From Erwinia persicina (lineage in GTDB: Bacteria > Pseudomonadota > Gammaproteobacteria > Enterobacterales > Enterobacteriaceae), in NCBI RefSeq assembly GCF_014838825.1, contig NZ_JACYMO010000011.1:1-64000 (forward strand): 64,000 nucleotides of DNA. Reading direction: 5' to 3'. Within the stretch, counting starts at the first letter, position 1, and every line of letters begins with the position of its first letter. The notes beneath the pieces were generated by a model. It searched no databases and had not been told where the DNA came from. It saw only the letters and a program-made list of their open reading frames with translations. This document shows, in pieces, positions 52,898-62,350 of the stretch. The position numbers and the translations under genes are program-made.

Positions 52898-53887
52898 TTA
52901 GCGCTTCATTACCTGATCATAAGTTCCGCCTTCGGCGAAGTGAGTTTTCTGTGCCTGAGCCCAGCCTCCAAACTTATTATCGATAGTAAACAGTTTCACC
53001 GGCTGGAACGCGCTGGCATATTTCTTCGCTACCGCGGTATCGCGGGGACGATAGTAATTCTGTGCGGCGATGTCCTGACCTTCCGGAGAATAAAGATACT
53101 TCAGGTATTCATCTGCCACTTTACGGGTATCGCGGTCATCCACGACTTTATCGACCACAGAGACCGTCGGTTCCGCCAGGATGGATTCACTTGGGGTAAT
53201 GATATCGAACTTATCTTTACCTAGTTTGTTCACCGCCAGATACGCTTCGTTTTCCCACGCAATCAGTACGTCACCGATGCCGCGCTCGACGAAGGTGTTC
53301 GTCGCACCGCGTGCGCCAGAATCCTGTACTTCGACGTTTTTAAACAGCGCTTTCACATATTCCTGTGCTTTAGCCTGATCGCCATGATTTTGATCCAGCG
53401 CCCAGCCCCAGGCAGCCAGATAGTTCCAGCGGGCACCGCCAGAGGTTTTCGGGTTTGGCGTAATAACCGACACGCCAGGTTTGATCAGATCCTGCCAGTC
53501 GTGGATTTGTTTCGGGTTGCCTTTTCGTACAAGGAAAACAATGGTAGAGGTATAAGGCGCAGAATTGTCCGGCAGACGTTTGATCCAGTTTTTATCGATA
53601 CGGCCACGTTCAGCAATCGCATCAACGTCAGAAGCCAGCGCCAGCGTCACCACATCGGCTTTGATGCCGTTGATAACGGAGGTGGCCTGCTTGCCCGAAC
53701 CACCGTGTGACTGGCGGATCACCACGTTGTCACCCGTTTCCTGCTTGTAATGTGCGCTGAAGGCTTTGTTGTACTGCTCGTAGAGCTCACGGGTTGGATC
53801 GTAAGAGACATTCAGTAGCTGGATATCCTTCGCCAGCACGCTGGTTGAGGCCAGTAACAGGGTAATTCCCACACTCCACTTCTTCAT
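52898..53887 (-). CDS. sbp: Periplasmic sulfate-binding protein Sbp
   Basis: Substrate-binding protein of the sulfate/thiosulfate ABC transporter. Signal peptide [19 protein letters not shown], then [17 protein letters not shown], the mature start. The 329 residues equal E. coli Sbp; [25 protein letters not shown] and [23 protein letters not shown] are the sulfate-site regions. Start at 53887; the frame opens 5 codons earlier. Expected to depend on CysB, though I cannot point to a site. The rest of the transporter is encoded elsewhere. Confidence 0.96.
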   Translation of the reverse strand: MKKWSVGITLLLASTSVLAKDIQLLNVSYDPTRELYEQYNKAFSAHYKQETGDNVVIRQSHGGSGKQATSVINGIKADVVTLALASDVDAIAERGRIDKNWIKRLPDNSAPYTSTIVFLVRKGNPKQIHDWQDLIKPGVSVITPNPKTSGGARWNYLAAWGWALDQNHGDQAKAQEYVKALFKNVEVQDSGARGATNTFVERGIGDVLIAWENEAYLAVNKLGKDKFDIITPSESILAEPTVSVVDKVVDDRDTRKVADEYLKYLYSPEGQDIAAQNYYRPRDTAVAKKYASAFQPVKLFTIDNKFGGWAQAQKTHFAEGGTYDQVMKR

Positions 53888-54031
53888 TGCACGCACTCCC
53901 AAAGATTTTCTCTGTCAGGGAGCGTGACACAAAGTAATCTGCGGATTAAAGAATTAAAAATTAGCTGTAATAACTATATGGAATAAAGCACTGCATAAGC
54001 AGGGCGCTGACCGACAGCGCCCTGTTGTTAA

Positions 54032-54994
54032 TCAGTACAGTTTCTTCGCGGTATCCAGCCAGTCACCTTTAAACGGACGCTTCATATTTTCAATCGCGTC
54101 AATGATGTCGTGGTGTACCATCTTCTCGTTCTGAATCCCCACGCAGCGGCCGCCGTAGCCCTGTAACAACAGCTCAATGGAATAGGCACCCATGCGGGAG
54201 GCCAGGATACGATCGTAAGCGACAGGCGCACCACCGCGCTGGATATGGCCCAACACCGTGGCTCGGGTTTCGCGTTTGGTTTCTTCTTCGATGTATTTCG
54301 CCAGATCGTCGATATCACAGATGTGTTCGGTGATCGCCACGATAGCGTGCTTTTTACCTTTGGCAATGCCCGCTTTGATCTCACTCACCAGCTCTTCACG
54401 CGTGTAAGGGATTTCTGGCAGAACAATAAATTCGCAACCGCCCGCTATCGCCGCCGCCAGCGTCAGGTCGCCACAGTAACGTCCCATTACTTCGACAATA
54501 GAAATACGCTGATGTGAAGAGGAGGTGTCACGCAGGCGGTCAATCGCTTCTACGACGGTTTCCAGCGCGGTGAAGTAGCCGATCGTGTAGTCAGTGCCCG
54601 CGACGTCGTTATCAATGGTGCCCGGCAGGCCAATGCACGGGAAGCCCATCTCGGTCAGACGCTTGGCTCCCATATAAGAACCGTCACCGCCAATCACCAC
54701 CAGCGCATCAATACCGCGCTTTTTCATATTCTCAATGGCAACGGTGCGCACATCGTCATTACGGAATTCAGGGAAACGCGCTGAGCCCAGGAAGGTGCCC
54801 CCGCGATTAATCATATCCGACACGCTGTAGCGGTCGAGGTTAACCATGCGATCTTCATACAGGCCCAGATAGCCGTCATAAATGCCACACACTTCCAGTC
54901 CTTCACTGAGCGCGGCGCGAACAACACCCCGGATCGCAGCATTCATACCTGGGGCGTCGCCGCCGCTTGTCAGTACACCGATTTTTTTGATCAT
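54032..54994 (-). CDS. pfkA: 6-phosphofructokinase I PfkA
   Basis: Committed step of glycolysis: fructose-6-phosphate plus ATP to FBP, with PEP inhibition and ADP activation. The 320 residues equal E. coli Pfk[31 protein letters not shown], and [15 protein letters not shown] with the catalytic Asp127. Start at 54994 ([12 protein letters not shown]); the open frame begins at 55078. A Cra-type operator lies about 115 bases upstream. Confidence 0.98.
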   Translation of the reverse strand: MIKKIGVLTSGGDAPGMNAAIRGVVRAALSEGLEVCGIYDGYLGLYEDRMVNLDRYSVSDMINRGGTFLGSARFPEFRNDDVRTVAIENMKKRGIDALVVIGGDGSYMGAKRLTEMGFPCIGLPGTIDNDVAGTDYTIGYFTALETVVEAIDRLRDTSSSHQRISIVEVMGRYCGDLTLAAAIAGGCEFIVLPEIPYTREELVSEIKAGIAKGKKHAIVAITEHICDIDDLAKYIEEETKRETRATVLGHIQRGGAPVAYDRILASRMGAYSIELLLQGYGGRCVGIQNEKMVHHDIIDAIENMKRPFKGDWLDTAKKLY

Positions 54995-55108
54995 GACAAC
55001 CTCTGAACTTGATGATGCAAATGATGAATTCTGGACGCCGGAGCGGGTCGACGTAGGCGAACGAGATAACCGACTCAATTATTGGCAATAGTATATCAAA
55101 CCCTGAAA

Positions 55109-55124
55109 GCTGAATTGATTCAGG
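55109..55124. promoter_or_regulatory. Candidate Cra (FruR) operator upstream of pfkA
   Basis: GCTGAATTGATTCAGG differs from the Cra consensus palindrome GCTGAATCGATTCAGC at two positions. It lies between pfkA and fieF, 115 bases before the pfkA start. E. coli pfkA is repressed by Cra, which fits. Confidence 0.75.
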
Positions 55125-55190
55125 TCAGGCAACTTTCGGCTATTTTTTTTGCGTTACGTCACATTATAGCCAGTGTAATCGCTAACCATT

Positions 55191-56108
55191 TCATTTAGAA
55201 ACGCTTTCCTGATCAAAATTGCCTTTACGCCCCTCCGGCACCACCGAACAGGGATCCTGATGGATAATGACATCAGAACCCGGAAAACGATGCAGTAAAG
55301 CCTGTTCAACCTGTTCCGCTAACTGGTGAGCCTGGTGCAAAGGAAGATCATCGTTCATTTCCAGATGCAGTTGGATAAAGCGTGTGGGGCCTGACTGCCG
55401 GGTGCGGATATCATGTGCGCCCTGCACACCGGGCCAGCCGGCTACGATCGCCACAATGGCCTGATGTTCTTCGGCAGGCAGAGCACGGTCAAGCAGGGCC
55501 TGCACCGCGTCATATCCCATGCGCAAAGCACTATACAAAATCCACACACCAATCCCTAACGCAAACAGCGCATCGGCACGATGATAGCCGTACCAGCTTA
55601 AGGCCAGCGCCAGCAGAATAGCGCCGTTCATCACGACATCAGACTGGTAGTGCAGCATATCCGCGCGGATCGCCTGGCTACGTGTATGCCGAACGACCCA
55701 GCGCTGGAACGTCACCAGTACCATCGTCGATAGCAGCGCAATCAGAGTAACCACCATACCAACCAACGGAGCTTTCATTGGTTCGGGAGAGGCCAGGTGC
55801 TGCAATCCTGTAAGGAAGAGAAACAGTGCTGAGCCAGAGATAAACATACTCTGCGCCAGCGCCGCAAGAGATTCGGCTTTACCATGGCCAAAGGTATGTT
55901 CCGCATCGGCAGGCTGTAATGCATAGCGCACCACCAGCAGGTTGGTCAGCGATGCAGCGATATCCACCAGAGAATCCACCAGCGCAGCCAGTACGCTGAC
56001 CGACCCCGTGTACCACCAGGCAAATATTTTGATTATCAGCAGGAGTGAAGCCAGCGTCGTGGCCGCCAGTGCCGCCGAATTAACCAGACGGGCATAGTTT
56101 GCATTCAT
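55191..56108 (-). CDS. fieF: Ferrous-iron/zinc efflux transporter FieF
   Basis: Cation diffusion facilitator that exports Fe2+ and Zn2+ in exchange for protons. The 305 residues (E. coli 300) have six membrane helices. Metal site A is in [10 protein letters not shown] and [10 protein letters not shown], and the cytoplasmic C-terminal domain carries HGKAE-type and [12 protein letters not shown] regions. Start at 56108 ([18 protein letters not shown]); the frame opens 4 codons earlier. Lies between pfkA and the cpx genes, as in E. coli. Confidence 0.95.
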   Translation of the reverse strand: MNANYARLVNSAALAATTLASLLLIIKIFAWWYTGSVSVLAALVDSLVDIAASLTNLLVVRYALQPADAEHTFGHGKAESLAALAQSMFISGSALFLFLTGLQHLASPEPMKAPLVGMVVTLIALLSTMVLVTFQRWVVRHTRSQAIRADMLHYQSDVVMNGAILLALALSWYGYHRADALFALGIGVWILYSALRMGYDAVQALLDRALPAEEHQAIVAIVAGWPGVQGAHDIRTRQSGPTRFIQLHLEMNDDLPLHQAHQLAEQVEQALLHRFPGSDVIIHQDPCSVVPEGRKGNFDQESVSK

Positions 56109-56153
56109 GGAAAACTCCATAATAACGAATGCTCAGTATACTGGGTTTCAGGC

Positions 56154-56212
56154 AAAAAAAACCCCGCCATCATGGCGGGGGAAGACAGGGATGTGTCTAT
56201 GGCAAGGAAAAA
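56154..56212 (-). ncRNA. cpxQ: CpxQ small RNA (3' UTR of cpxP)
   Basis: The stretch just after the cpxP stop reads TTTTTCCTTGCCATAGACAC, then ATCCCTGTCTTC and a terminator stem CCCCGCCA / TGGCGGGG with seven T. Apart from the terminator stem this is nearly the CpxQ sequence of E. coli and Salmonella as I recall it. There, RNase E cuts CpxQ from cpxP mRNA and it acts with Hfq to repress inner-membrane protein mRNAs. The same hairpin is the cpxP terminator. Conservation up to the cleavage-site T-run supports a working sRNA. Confidence 0.85.
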
Positions 56213-56225
56213 CAGGGATACTATG

Positions 56226-56735
56226 TTACTGGGTACTGCCGGTACTACTTGCTGCCTGCAGCGGTGAAAACTGCTGCATATTCGTCAGCCTGCGCATTTC
56301 GTTAAAGCGCTGCTGGTGTTTCTGTTCCAAAACGTCCTGCTGCTGAGGCGTTAACAGGTGGTACATCTGGTTGCGAACCCGGGCCATTTCGACCTGGCGC
56401 GCCACTTCCGCCTGTGCAATTTTCTCTGCCTGAGCCTGATAGGCCGTCTGGTCAAATTTATCTGCAATAATCAGTTCGTGCAGTCGCTCTAAATCGTTAA
56501 TACTTATAGGAGAACGATCGTGCCGTGCCTGCTGCATCAGATCGCGTAGCTGCTGTCGCTGCTGTTCCGTCAGGTTGATGCCATCAAACATATGGCTTTG
56601 CGGAACCTGTCTTAGCGTATGGTTTGCTGCGTCATCCTGATGCATCTCATCAGTCGTCGCGACGTTATCTGCCCATGCGGCGGAGAGAGTGAACATCAGC
56701 GCCGGAACGACAACGACGGCGGTAACTTTACGCAT
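56226..56735 (-). CDS. cpxP: Periplasmic Cpx accessory protein CpxP
   Basis: Periplasmic chaperone-like dimer that dampens CpxA signalling and helps degrade misfolded proteins. Signal peptide ends LSAAWA-DN. The helical hook contains the two LTxxQ motifs (LTEQQRQQL and LTPQQQDVL). The 169 residues compare with 166 in E. coli. Start at 56735 (MRKVTAVVVVPALMF). Divergent from cpxR with a CpxR box between; strongly Cpx-induced in E. coli. Its 3' UTR encodes CpxQ. Confidence 0.94.
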   Translation of the reverse strand: MRKVTAVVVVPALMFTLSAAWADNVATTDEMHQDDAANHTLRQVPQSHMFDGINLTEQQRQQLRDLMQQARHDRSPISINDLERLHELIIADKFDQTAYQAQAEKIAQAEVARQVEMARVRNQMYHLLTPQQQDVLEQKHQQRFNEMRRLTNMQQFSPLQAASSTGSTQ

Positions 56736-56817
56736 CGTCTACTCCCAGGTTTGTTTCCGTATTTCGATTCAACGAGAATGAGTCTACGGTGCCTGCTGCA
56801 AACATGCGTCAGGGGGT

Positions 56818-56832
56818 GTAAAACTACGTAAA
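56818..56832. promoter_or_regulatory. CpxR box between cpxP and cpxR
   Basis: GTAAA, 5 bases, GTAAA: a perfect match to the CpxR direct repeat GTAAA-N5-GTAAA. It lies 83 bases from the cpxP start and 56 bases from the cpxR start, so it can serve both divergent promoters. Confidence 0.9.
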
Positions 56833-56887
56833 GTCATGGATTGAGCGCATTCGTTCACGGTATTTTGCCTGCGGAGGGCAATAAAAA

Positions 56888-57589
56888 ATGAATAAAATCC
56901 TGTTGGTTGACGATGACCGCGAATTGACTTCGCTGCTTAAAGAATTGCTTGAAATGGAAGGATTCAACGTGCTGGTTGCCGGTGACGGCGAGCAGGCACT
57001 GGCGCTACTGGACAGCTCTGTCGATCTGTTATTACTGGATGTGATGATGCCGAAGAAAAACGGCATCGATACCCTTAAGGAACTGCGTCAACAACACCAA
57101 ACGCCGGTCATTATGCTAACCGCGCGTGGCAGTGAACTGGACCGTGTGCTGGGTCTGGAACTGGGGGCAGATGATTACCTGCCGAAGCCCTTTAACGACC
57201 GTGAACTGGTTGCACGTATTCGTGCCATTTTGCGCCGTTCTAACTGGAGCGAACAGCAGCAGCAACAGCATGACAACAGCTCACCTACGCTGGAAGTGGA
57301 CTTACTGCGCCTGAACCCGGGACGTCAGGAAGCCAGTTTCGACGGTGTGACGCTGGATTTAACTGGCACCGAATTTACGCTGCTCTATCTGCTGGCACAG
57401 CATCTGGGGCAGGTGGTGTCACGTGAACATCTCAGCCAGGAAGTGCTGGGCAAACGTCTAACGCCGTTTGACCGCGCCATTGATATGCATATCTCCAACC
57501 TGCGGCGTAAGCTGCCGGAGCGCAGGGATGGCCATCCGTGGTTTAAAACACTGCGCGGCCGGGGATACCTGATGGTGTCGGCAACATGA
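56888..57589 (+). CDS. cpxR: Envelope-stress response regulator CpxR
   Basis: OmpR-family response regulator: receiver domain (1-120) with the acidic pocket VDDDRE, phosphate-accepting Asp51 in LLLLDVMMP and Lys in LPKPFNDREL. The C-terminal winged-helix DNA-binding domain contains LTGTEFTLLYLL and DMHISNLRRKL. The 233 residues compare with 232 in E. coli. ATG 56888 follows GGAGGG. Its stop overlaps the cpxA start by 4 bases (ATGA). Confidence 0.98.
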   Translation: MNKILLVDDDRELTSLLKELLEMEGFNVLVAGDGEQALALLDSSVDLLLLDVMMPKKNGIDTLKELRQQHQTPVIMLTARGSELDRVLGLELGADDYLPKPFNDRELVARIRAILRRSNWSEQQQQQHDNSSPTLEVDLLRLNPGRQEASFDGVTLDLTGTEFTLLYLLAQHLGQVVSREHLSQEVLGKRLTPFDRAIDMHISNLRRKLPERRDGHPWFKTLRGRGYLMVSAT

Positions 57590-58965
57590 TATCCAGCCTG
57601 ACCACCCGCATCTTTGCCATTTTCTGGCTGACTCTGGCGCTGGTACTGATGCTGGTGTTAATGCTGCCTAAACTTGACTCCCGTCAGATGACGCCGCTGC
57701 TGGATAACGAGCAGCGTCAGGGGATCATGATTGAGCAGCACGTTGAGGCGGAGCTGAGTCAGGACCCGCCCAATGATTTAATGTGGTGGCGCAGGCTGTT
57801 CCGCGCCATCGATAAATGGGCTCCGCCCGGTCAACGCCTGCTGCTGGTCACCAGCGAAGGGCGTGTGATTGGTGCACAGCATAATGAGATGCAGGTGATC
57901 CGTAACTTTATCGGCCAGGCCGATAATGCCGATCATCCGCAAAAGAAGAAATATGGCCGGGTAGAGATGGCAGGCCCCTTCTCCATTCGCGATGGGGAGG
58001 ATAACTACCAGCTGTATCTGATCCGTCCGGCAGGCAGTTCTCAGCTCGATTTTATTAACCTGCTGTTTGACCGCCCGCTGCTGCTGCTGATCGTCACTAT
58101 GCTGATCAGCTCACCGTTGCTGCTGTGGCTGGCATGGAGCCTGGCAAAACCGGCGCGTAAGCTGAAACACGCTGCCGACGATGTGGCGGCGGGGAATCTG
58201 CGTCAGCGGCCGGAACTGGAATCCGGGCCCCAGGAGTTTCTGGCGGCCGGGGCCAGCTTCAATCAGATGGTCAGTGCGCTGGAACGCATGATGAATGCCC
58301 AGCAGCGGCTGCTGTCCGATATCTCCCATGAGTTACGCACCCCGCTCACGCGTCTGCAGCTGGCAACCGCGCTGATGCGCCGCCGCCACGGTGAGGGCAA
58401 AGAGCTGGGACGTATTGAAATGGAAGCACAGCGGCTGGACGGCATGATCAACGATCTGCTGGTGTTATCCCGCACGCAGCACACCAATGCGTTGATCAGC
58501 GAGGCGATTAAGGCCAACCATCTGTGGTCAGGAGTGCTGGAAGATGCGCGCTTTGAAGCCGAACAGGTAGGGAAAACGCTTGAGGTTCCTTACCCGCCAG
58601 GCCCGTGGCCGCTGTACGGTAACCCCAGCGCACTTGAGAGCGCACTGGAGAATATCGTGCGTAATGCACTGCGTTATTCTCACAGCCGGATTTCCGTCAG
58701 CTTTGCGGTGGATAAACAGGGCATTACCATCCACGTTGATGATGACGGTCCCGGGGTCAGTGCTGAAGACCGCGAACAGATTTTCAGACCGTTCTACCGC
58801 ACGGATGAAGCCCGCGACCGTGAGTCCGGCGGAACAGGGCTGGGGCTGGCGATTGTTGATAATGCTATCCAGCAGCACCGTGGCTGGGTTAAAGCCGACG
58901 ACAGCCCGCTGGGCGGTCTGCGTCTGACGATTTGGCTGCCGCTGTATACCACTCAGCGTGAATAA
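57586..58965 (+). CDS. cpxA: Envelope-stress sensor histidine kinase CpxA
   Basis: Inner-membrane kinase/phosphatase for CpxR. N-terminal membrane helix (about 7-28), periplasmic sensor (29-163), second helix (about 165-185), HAMP, then the H box [13 protein letters not shown] with His248, and the ATPase boxes [17 protein letters not shown] and GGTGLGLAI. The 459 residues compare with 457 in E. coli. Translationally coupled to cpxR. Confidence 0.97.
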   Translation: MISSLTTRIFAIFWLTLALVLMLVLMLPKLDSRQMTPLLDNEQRQGIMIEQHVEAELSQDPPNDLMWWRRLFRAIDKWAPPGQRLLLVTSEGRVIGAQHNEMQVIRNFIGQADNADHPQKKKYGRVEMAGPFSIRDGEDNYQLYLIRPAGSSQLDFINLLFDRPLLLLIVTMLISSPLLLWLAWSLAKPARKLKHAADDVAAGNLRQRPELESGPQEFLAAGASFNQMVSALERMMNAQQRLLSDISHELRTPLTRLQLATALMRRRHGEGKELGRIEMEAQRLDGMINDLLVLSRTQHTNALISEAIKANHLWSGVLEDARFEAEQVGKTLEVPYPPGPWPLYGNPSALESALENIVRNALRYSHSRISVSFAVDKQGITIHVDDDGPGVSAEDREQIFRPFYRTDEARDRESGGTGLGLAIVDNAIQQHRGWVKADDSPLGGLRLTIWLPLYTTQRE

Positions 58966-58978
58966 TTTGCTATCCTTC

Positions 58979-58998
58979 GGCCCTCGTTCCTGAGGGCC
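58979..58998 (+). terminator. Hairpin between cpxA and trmL covering the trmL ribosome site
   Basis: GGCCCTC, loop of 6, GAGGGCC: a perfect 7-base-pair stem, ending 5 bases before the trmL ATG. The GAGG that would serve as the trmL Shine-Dalgarno lies inside its 3' arm. There is no T-run. It may be the remains of a cpxRA terminator or may limit trmL translation. Confidence 0.55.
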
Positions 58999-59003
58999 GT
59001 TAC

Positions 59004-59477
59004 ATGCTAAATATCGTTTTATTCGAACCCGAGATCCCCCCTAACACCGGCAACATCATTCGCCTGTGCGCCAATACCGGCTTTAAGCTACACCTCATCG
59101 GACCGCTCGGCTTTGCCTGGGATGACAAGCGACTGCGGCGTGCCGGGCTGGATTATCATGAGTTCACCGCGATCGCTCATCATGACAGCTATGCGGCGTT
59201 TACAGCGTCAGAAGCCCCCCAGCGTGTGTTTGCCCTGACGACCAAGGGCACACCGGCCCACAGCGCTGTCAGCTATCAGGCGGGTGATTACCTGCTGTTT
59301 GGCCCGGAAACGCGCGGCCTGCCCGCCGCTATTCTTGACGCCCTGCCCGCACAGCAAAAAATCCGCATCCCGATGATGCCGGACAGCCGCAGCATGAATC
59401 TCTCTAACGCCGTTTCAGTGGTGGTGTATGAAGCGTGGCGGCAGTTGGGTTACGCAGGGGCGTTAATTAAGGAGTAG
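59004..59477 (+). CDS. trmL: tRNA (cytidine/uridine-34-2'-O)-methyltransferase TrmL
   Basis: SPOUT-family enzyme that 2'-O-methylates the wobble base of two leucine tRNAs. The 157 residues equal E. coli Trm[22 protein letters not shown] at the N-terminus, and the knotted SAM site [31 protein letters not shown]. Start at 59004 ([14 protein letters not shown]). It is 38 bases after cpxA; in E. coli the two loci are apart. Confidence 0.96.
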   Translation: MLNIVLFEPEIPPNTGNIIRLCANTGFKLHLIGPLGFAWDDKRLRRAGLDYHEFTAIAHHDSYAAFTASEAPQRVFALTTKGTPAHSAVSYQAGDYLLFGPETRGLPAAILDALPAQQKIRIPMMPDSRSMNLSNAVSVVVYEAWRQLGYAGALIKE

Positions 59478-59554
59478 CGGAGCGTGAGGACAGATTTTAC
59501 ACCTCTATCAAGGGCCGTCGGTGTCGCAGCCAGTTTGCGTTCGGCCAGCGCGCA

Positions 59555-59610
59555 GTCACCGCAGCGTGCATGCAGTACGTGAGGGTGACGAGCACTGCCC
59601 GGACAAAAAA
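59555..59610. repeat. Imperfect palindrome in the trmL-cysE spacer, ERIC-like
   Basis: GTCACC (59555-59560) pairs with GGTGAC (59584-59589), enclosing CGTGC / GTACG (59565-59569 with 59575-59579, one G-U pair), followed by GAGCACTGCCCGG. The layout resembles the core of ERIC elements (a GTAC-type inner palindrome followed by GTGA and GGGTGA). It sits between convergent genes. Only one copy is visible, so repeat status is not shown. Confidence 0.4.
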
Positions 59611-59631
59611 TGGCAAGTAAACCAGGCTTAA

Positions 59632-60453
59632 TCAGATGCCGTCGCCGAATTCGAAGCCTGGCACCATGCCATTAAAATGCTGATCCATATCCATTGACGG
59701 CTTATCGCTGCCCGGCTTGCCGACAATGCGCGCCGGTACGCCCGCCGCCGTGGTGTGCGGAGGTACGGGCTGTAATACTACTGAACCCGCCCCGATCTTC
59801 GCCCCGCGTCCCACTTCAATATTGCCGAGGATCTTCGCGCCTGCGCCGATCATCACCCCTTCACGGATCTTCGGATGGCGGTCGCCGCTGGTTTTGCCCG
59901 TACCACCGAGGGTGACGGACTGCAGGATGGAAACATCGTCTTCGATGACGGCGGTTTCACCCACCACAATACCGGTAGCATGATCGAGCATAATCCCACG
60001 GCCGATTTTGGCTGCCGGATGAATATCGACGGCAAACGAAACGGAGATTTCGTTTTGCAGATAGACGGCCAGCGCCCGACGTCCCTCGTTCCACAGCCAG
60101 TGTCCGATACGATATGCCTGCAATGCGTGGAAGCCTTTCAGGTAGAGCAGCGGCGTGGAGTATTTGTCGACAGCCGGATCTCGCTGGCGGACTGCCTGAA
60201 TATCACAGGCCGCAGAAACGATCATCGACGGGTCCTGACGGTAGGCATCCTGAATCACTTCACGGATGGCAATCGCCGGCATGATGGGGTTCGCCAGCTT
60301 GTTCGCCAGCATGTAGCTGAGGGCGCTCCCCAGGTCATCATGTTTGAGCAGAGTGGCGTGGTAAAAGCTGGCCAGCATTGGTTCACAGTCGGCCAGCGCA
60401 CGCGCCTCCGTTTTAATGCTATCCCAGATAATTTCTGGCTCTACACACGGCAT
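59632..60453 (-). CDS. cysE: Serine acetyltransferase CysE
   Basis: First step of cysteine synthesis: serine plus acetyl-CoA to O-acetylserine, feedback-inhibited by cysteine. The 273 residues equal E. coli CysE. An N-terminal helical domain is followed by the left-handed beta helix of hexapeptide repeats (about 140-240: IHPAAKIGRGIMLDHATGIV, GGTGKTSGDRHPKI). The C-terminal tail, which binds cysteine synthase CysK, ends GDGI. Start at 60453. Downstream of gpsA with 65 bases between. Confidence 0.97.
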   Translation of the reverse strand: MPCVEPEIIWDSIKTEARALADCEPMLASFYHATLLKHDDLGSALSYMLANKLANPIMPAIAIREVIQDAYRQDPSMIVSAACDIQAVRQRDPAVDKYSTPLLYLKGFHALQAYRIGHWLWNEGRRALAVYLQNEISVSFAVDIHPAAKIGRGIMLDHATGIVVGETAVIEDDVSILQSVTLGGTGKTSGDRHPKIREGVMIGAGAKILGNIEVGRGAKIGAGSVVLQPVPPHTTAAGVPARIVGKPGSDKPSMDMDQHFNGMVPGFEFGDGI

Positions 60454-60518
60454 GGATCTCTCCCCATTAAAAATGGCGTCCGGTCAGACGCCACTGGCTA
60501 CAACACTGTCGGTCCGGT

Positions 60519-61538
60519 TCAGCTTCCGCTGTTTTCGTCCTTCCTTGTGCGCCCGAGCAGACTCAATGCTGCCTCGCGTGCATTTTTTCCGCAATAGAGC
60601 ACCTGATAAATCTGCTCGGTGATCGGCATTTCTACGCCAAACCGCGCAGCCAGTGCCTTCACTTCTTTGGTATTACGGTAGCCCTCCACCACCTGACCAA
60701 TGGTATCCTGCGCACCTTCCACATCGGCACCCTGCCCCAGCATCATGCCAAAACGACGGTTACGAGATTGGTTATCGGTACAGGTCAGCACCAGATCGCC
60801 CAGCCCCGCCATGCCCATAAATGTGGTCGGATCGGCACCCAACGCCGCGCCCAACCGGCTCATTTCTGCCAGGCCGCGGGTGATTAACGCCGTGCGCGCA
60901 TTGGCTCCAAAGCCAATACCATCTGACATGCCAGCGCCGATAGCGATAACGTTTTTCACCGCACCGCCCAGCTGCACGCCGATAAAATCAGGATTATTAT
61001 AGACACGGAAGCTTTTGCCACAGTGCAAGAGCTGCTGCAGGTCATCAGCGAACACCGTATCCGTTGCCGCCAGAGCAATGGCTGTCGGCAGACCGGCTGC
61101 CAGCTCTTTGGCAAAGGTCGGGCCGGAGATCACCGCCAGCGGAATGGCATCCCCCAGGATCTCACGGGCCACATCCTGCAGCAGCCGTCCCGTCTCTTTC
61201 TCCAGACCTTTCGTTGCCCAGACCAGACGCGAATCCGCGCGCAGATAGGGTTTGATCTGCTGCAGCACGTCACCAAACACATGGCTTGGCACCACCACCA
61301 GCAAATCTCGACTGGCCGCTATCGCCGTCGCAAGGTCGGTTTCAAGATGAAGGGTATCCGGGAAAGGAACATCGGGGAGGAAAGCGGTATTGCAACGGTC
61401 GGCCTGTAACTGCGCCTGATGCCGGGGATTGTGCCCCCAGAGCACCACATTGTGGCCGTTACGAGCCAGCGTAATCGCCAAAGCGGTGCCGTACGAGCCG
61501 GCACCGATGACGCTCATGGATGCATGAGGGCTATCCAT
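60519..61538 (-). CDS. gpsA: Glycerol-3-phosphate dehydrogenase [NAD(P)+] GpsA
   Basis: Makes sn-glycerol-3-phosphate from DHAP for phospholipid synthesis. The 339 residues equal E. coli GpsA: nucleotide motif [40 protein letters not shown] and [14 protein letters not shown] with the catalytic lysine. Start at 61538, sharing one base with the secB stop (TAATG), so translation is coupled. Same order as E. coli: secB-gpsA-cysE. Confidence 0.98.
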   Translation of the reverse strand: MDSPHASMSVIGAGSYGTALAITLARNGHNVVLWGHNPRHQAQLQADRCNTAFLPDVPFPDTLHLETDLATAIAASRDLLVVVPSHVFGDVLQQIKPYLRADSRLVWATKGLEKETGRLLQDVAREILGDAIPLAVISGPTFAKELAAGLPTAIALAATDTVFADDLQQLLHCGKSFRVYNNPDFIGVQLGGAVKNVIAIGAGMSDGIGFGANARTALITRGLAEMSRLGAALGADPTTFMGMAGLGDLVLTCTDNQSRNRRFGMMLGQGADVEGAQDTIGQVVEGYRNTKEVKALAARFGVEMPITEQIYQVLYCGKNAREAALSLLGRTRKDENSGS

Positions 61539-61999
61539 TAAGCATCCTGCTGAGGCGCTGCACCTTCTGACTGCTGCAGGTAGTTCATAAACAGCGCGTC
61601 AAAGTTAACCGGAGCAAGGTTCAGCTGCGGGAAGGTGCCACGGGAGACCAGGCTGGTGATGCACTCACGCGCATACGGGAACAAAATGTTCGGGCAGTAG
61701 GCACCCAGGCAATGGGCCATCTGCGTCCCTTCGATGCCGCCGATCGAGAAGATACCCGCCTGCTGAACTTCACACAGGAACGCAGAGTCTTCACCGACGG
61801 TAGCGGTCACCGTCACGCGCAGCACGACTTCATACACATCGTCGGCCAGCTGGCTTGACGCGGTGTCCAGATCCAGTTTGACTTCCGGCTCCCACTCTTT
61901 CTGGAAAACCTGAGGTGCGTTTGGCGCTTCGAAAGAGACATCTTTAGTGTAGATACGCTGGATCTGGAAAGACATCTCGGTGTTGTTCTGTTCTGACAT
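61538..61999 (-). CDS. secB: Protein-export chaperone SecB
   Basis: Tetrameric cytosolic chaperone that keeps preproteins unfolded and hands them to SecA. The 153 residues (E. coli 155) start [20 protein letters not shown]. They include [15 protein letters not shown], the acidic patch that docks SecA, and [16 protein letters not shown]. Start at 61999. Part of the grxC-secB-gpsA-cysE run on the minus strand. Confidence 0.97.
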   Translation of the reverse strand: MSEQNNTEMSFQIQRIYTKDVSFEAPNAPQVFQKEWEPEVKLDLDTASSQLADDVYEVVLRVTVTATVGEDSAFLCEVQQAGIFSIGGIEGTQMAHCLGAYCPNILFPYARECITSLVSRGTFPQLNLAPVNFDALFMNYLQQSEGAAPQQDA

Positions 62000-62081
62000 G
62001 GTACGTAATCCTATAGGTTAATAATCCGTTACTCTGCTGCAGCAATCGTCAGGCAATATGCGCCAGAATGCGCAGCCTTCC

Positions 62082-62333
62082 CTAGTTTAACAACGGGCTA
62101 AGACCATCACGACCTTCAAGTGCAAACAGGTCGTCACAGCCGCCGATGTGCTGTGCATCAATAAAAATCTGCGGAACGGTTGTCCGGCCGCTACGTTTTA
62201 TCATCTCTTCACGCAGGGTAACATCCCCATCAATGGGGATTTCCTTGAAATTCACGCCCTTCTGACTCAGCAATGCTTTCGCACGATGACAGAAAGGGCA
62301 GGTCGCTTTAGTGTAGATCTCAACGTTTGCCAT
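62082..62333 (-). CDS. grxC: Glutaredoxin 3 GrxC
   Basis: Small glutathione-dependent thiol reductase. The 83 residues equal E. coli Grx3: active site ATCPFCHRAK, cis-proline TVPQIFI and GGCDDLFALE. Start at 62333 (MANVEIYTKATCPFC). It is 17 bases downstream of yibN and 82 upstream of secB, so it is probably part of their transcript. Confidence 0.97.
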   Translation of the reverse strand: MANVEIYTKATCPFCHRAKALLSQKGVNFKEIPIDGDVTLREEMIKRSGRTTVPQIFIDAQHIGGCDDLFALEGRDGLSPLLN

Positions 62334-62350
62334 GCCAGAACTCCCGTAAT

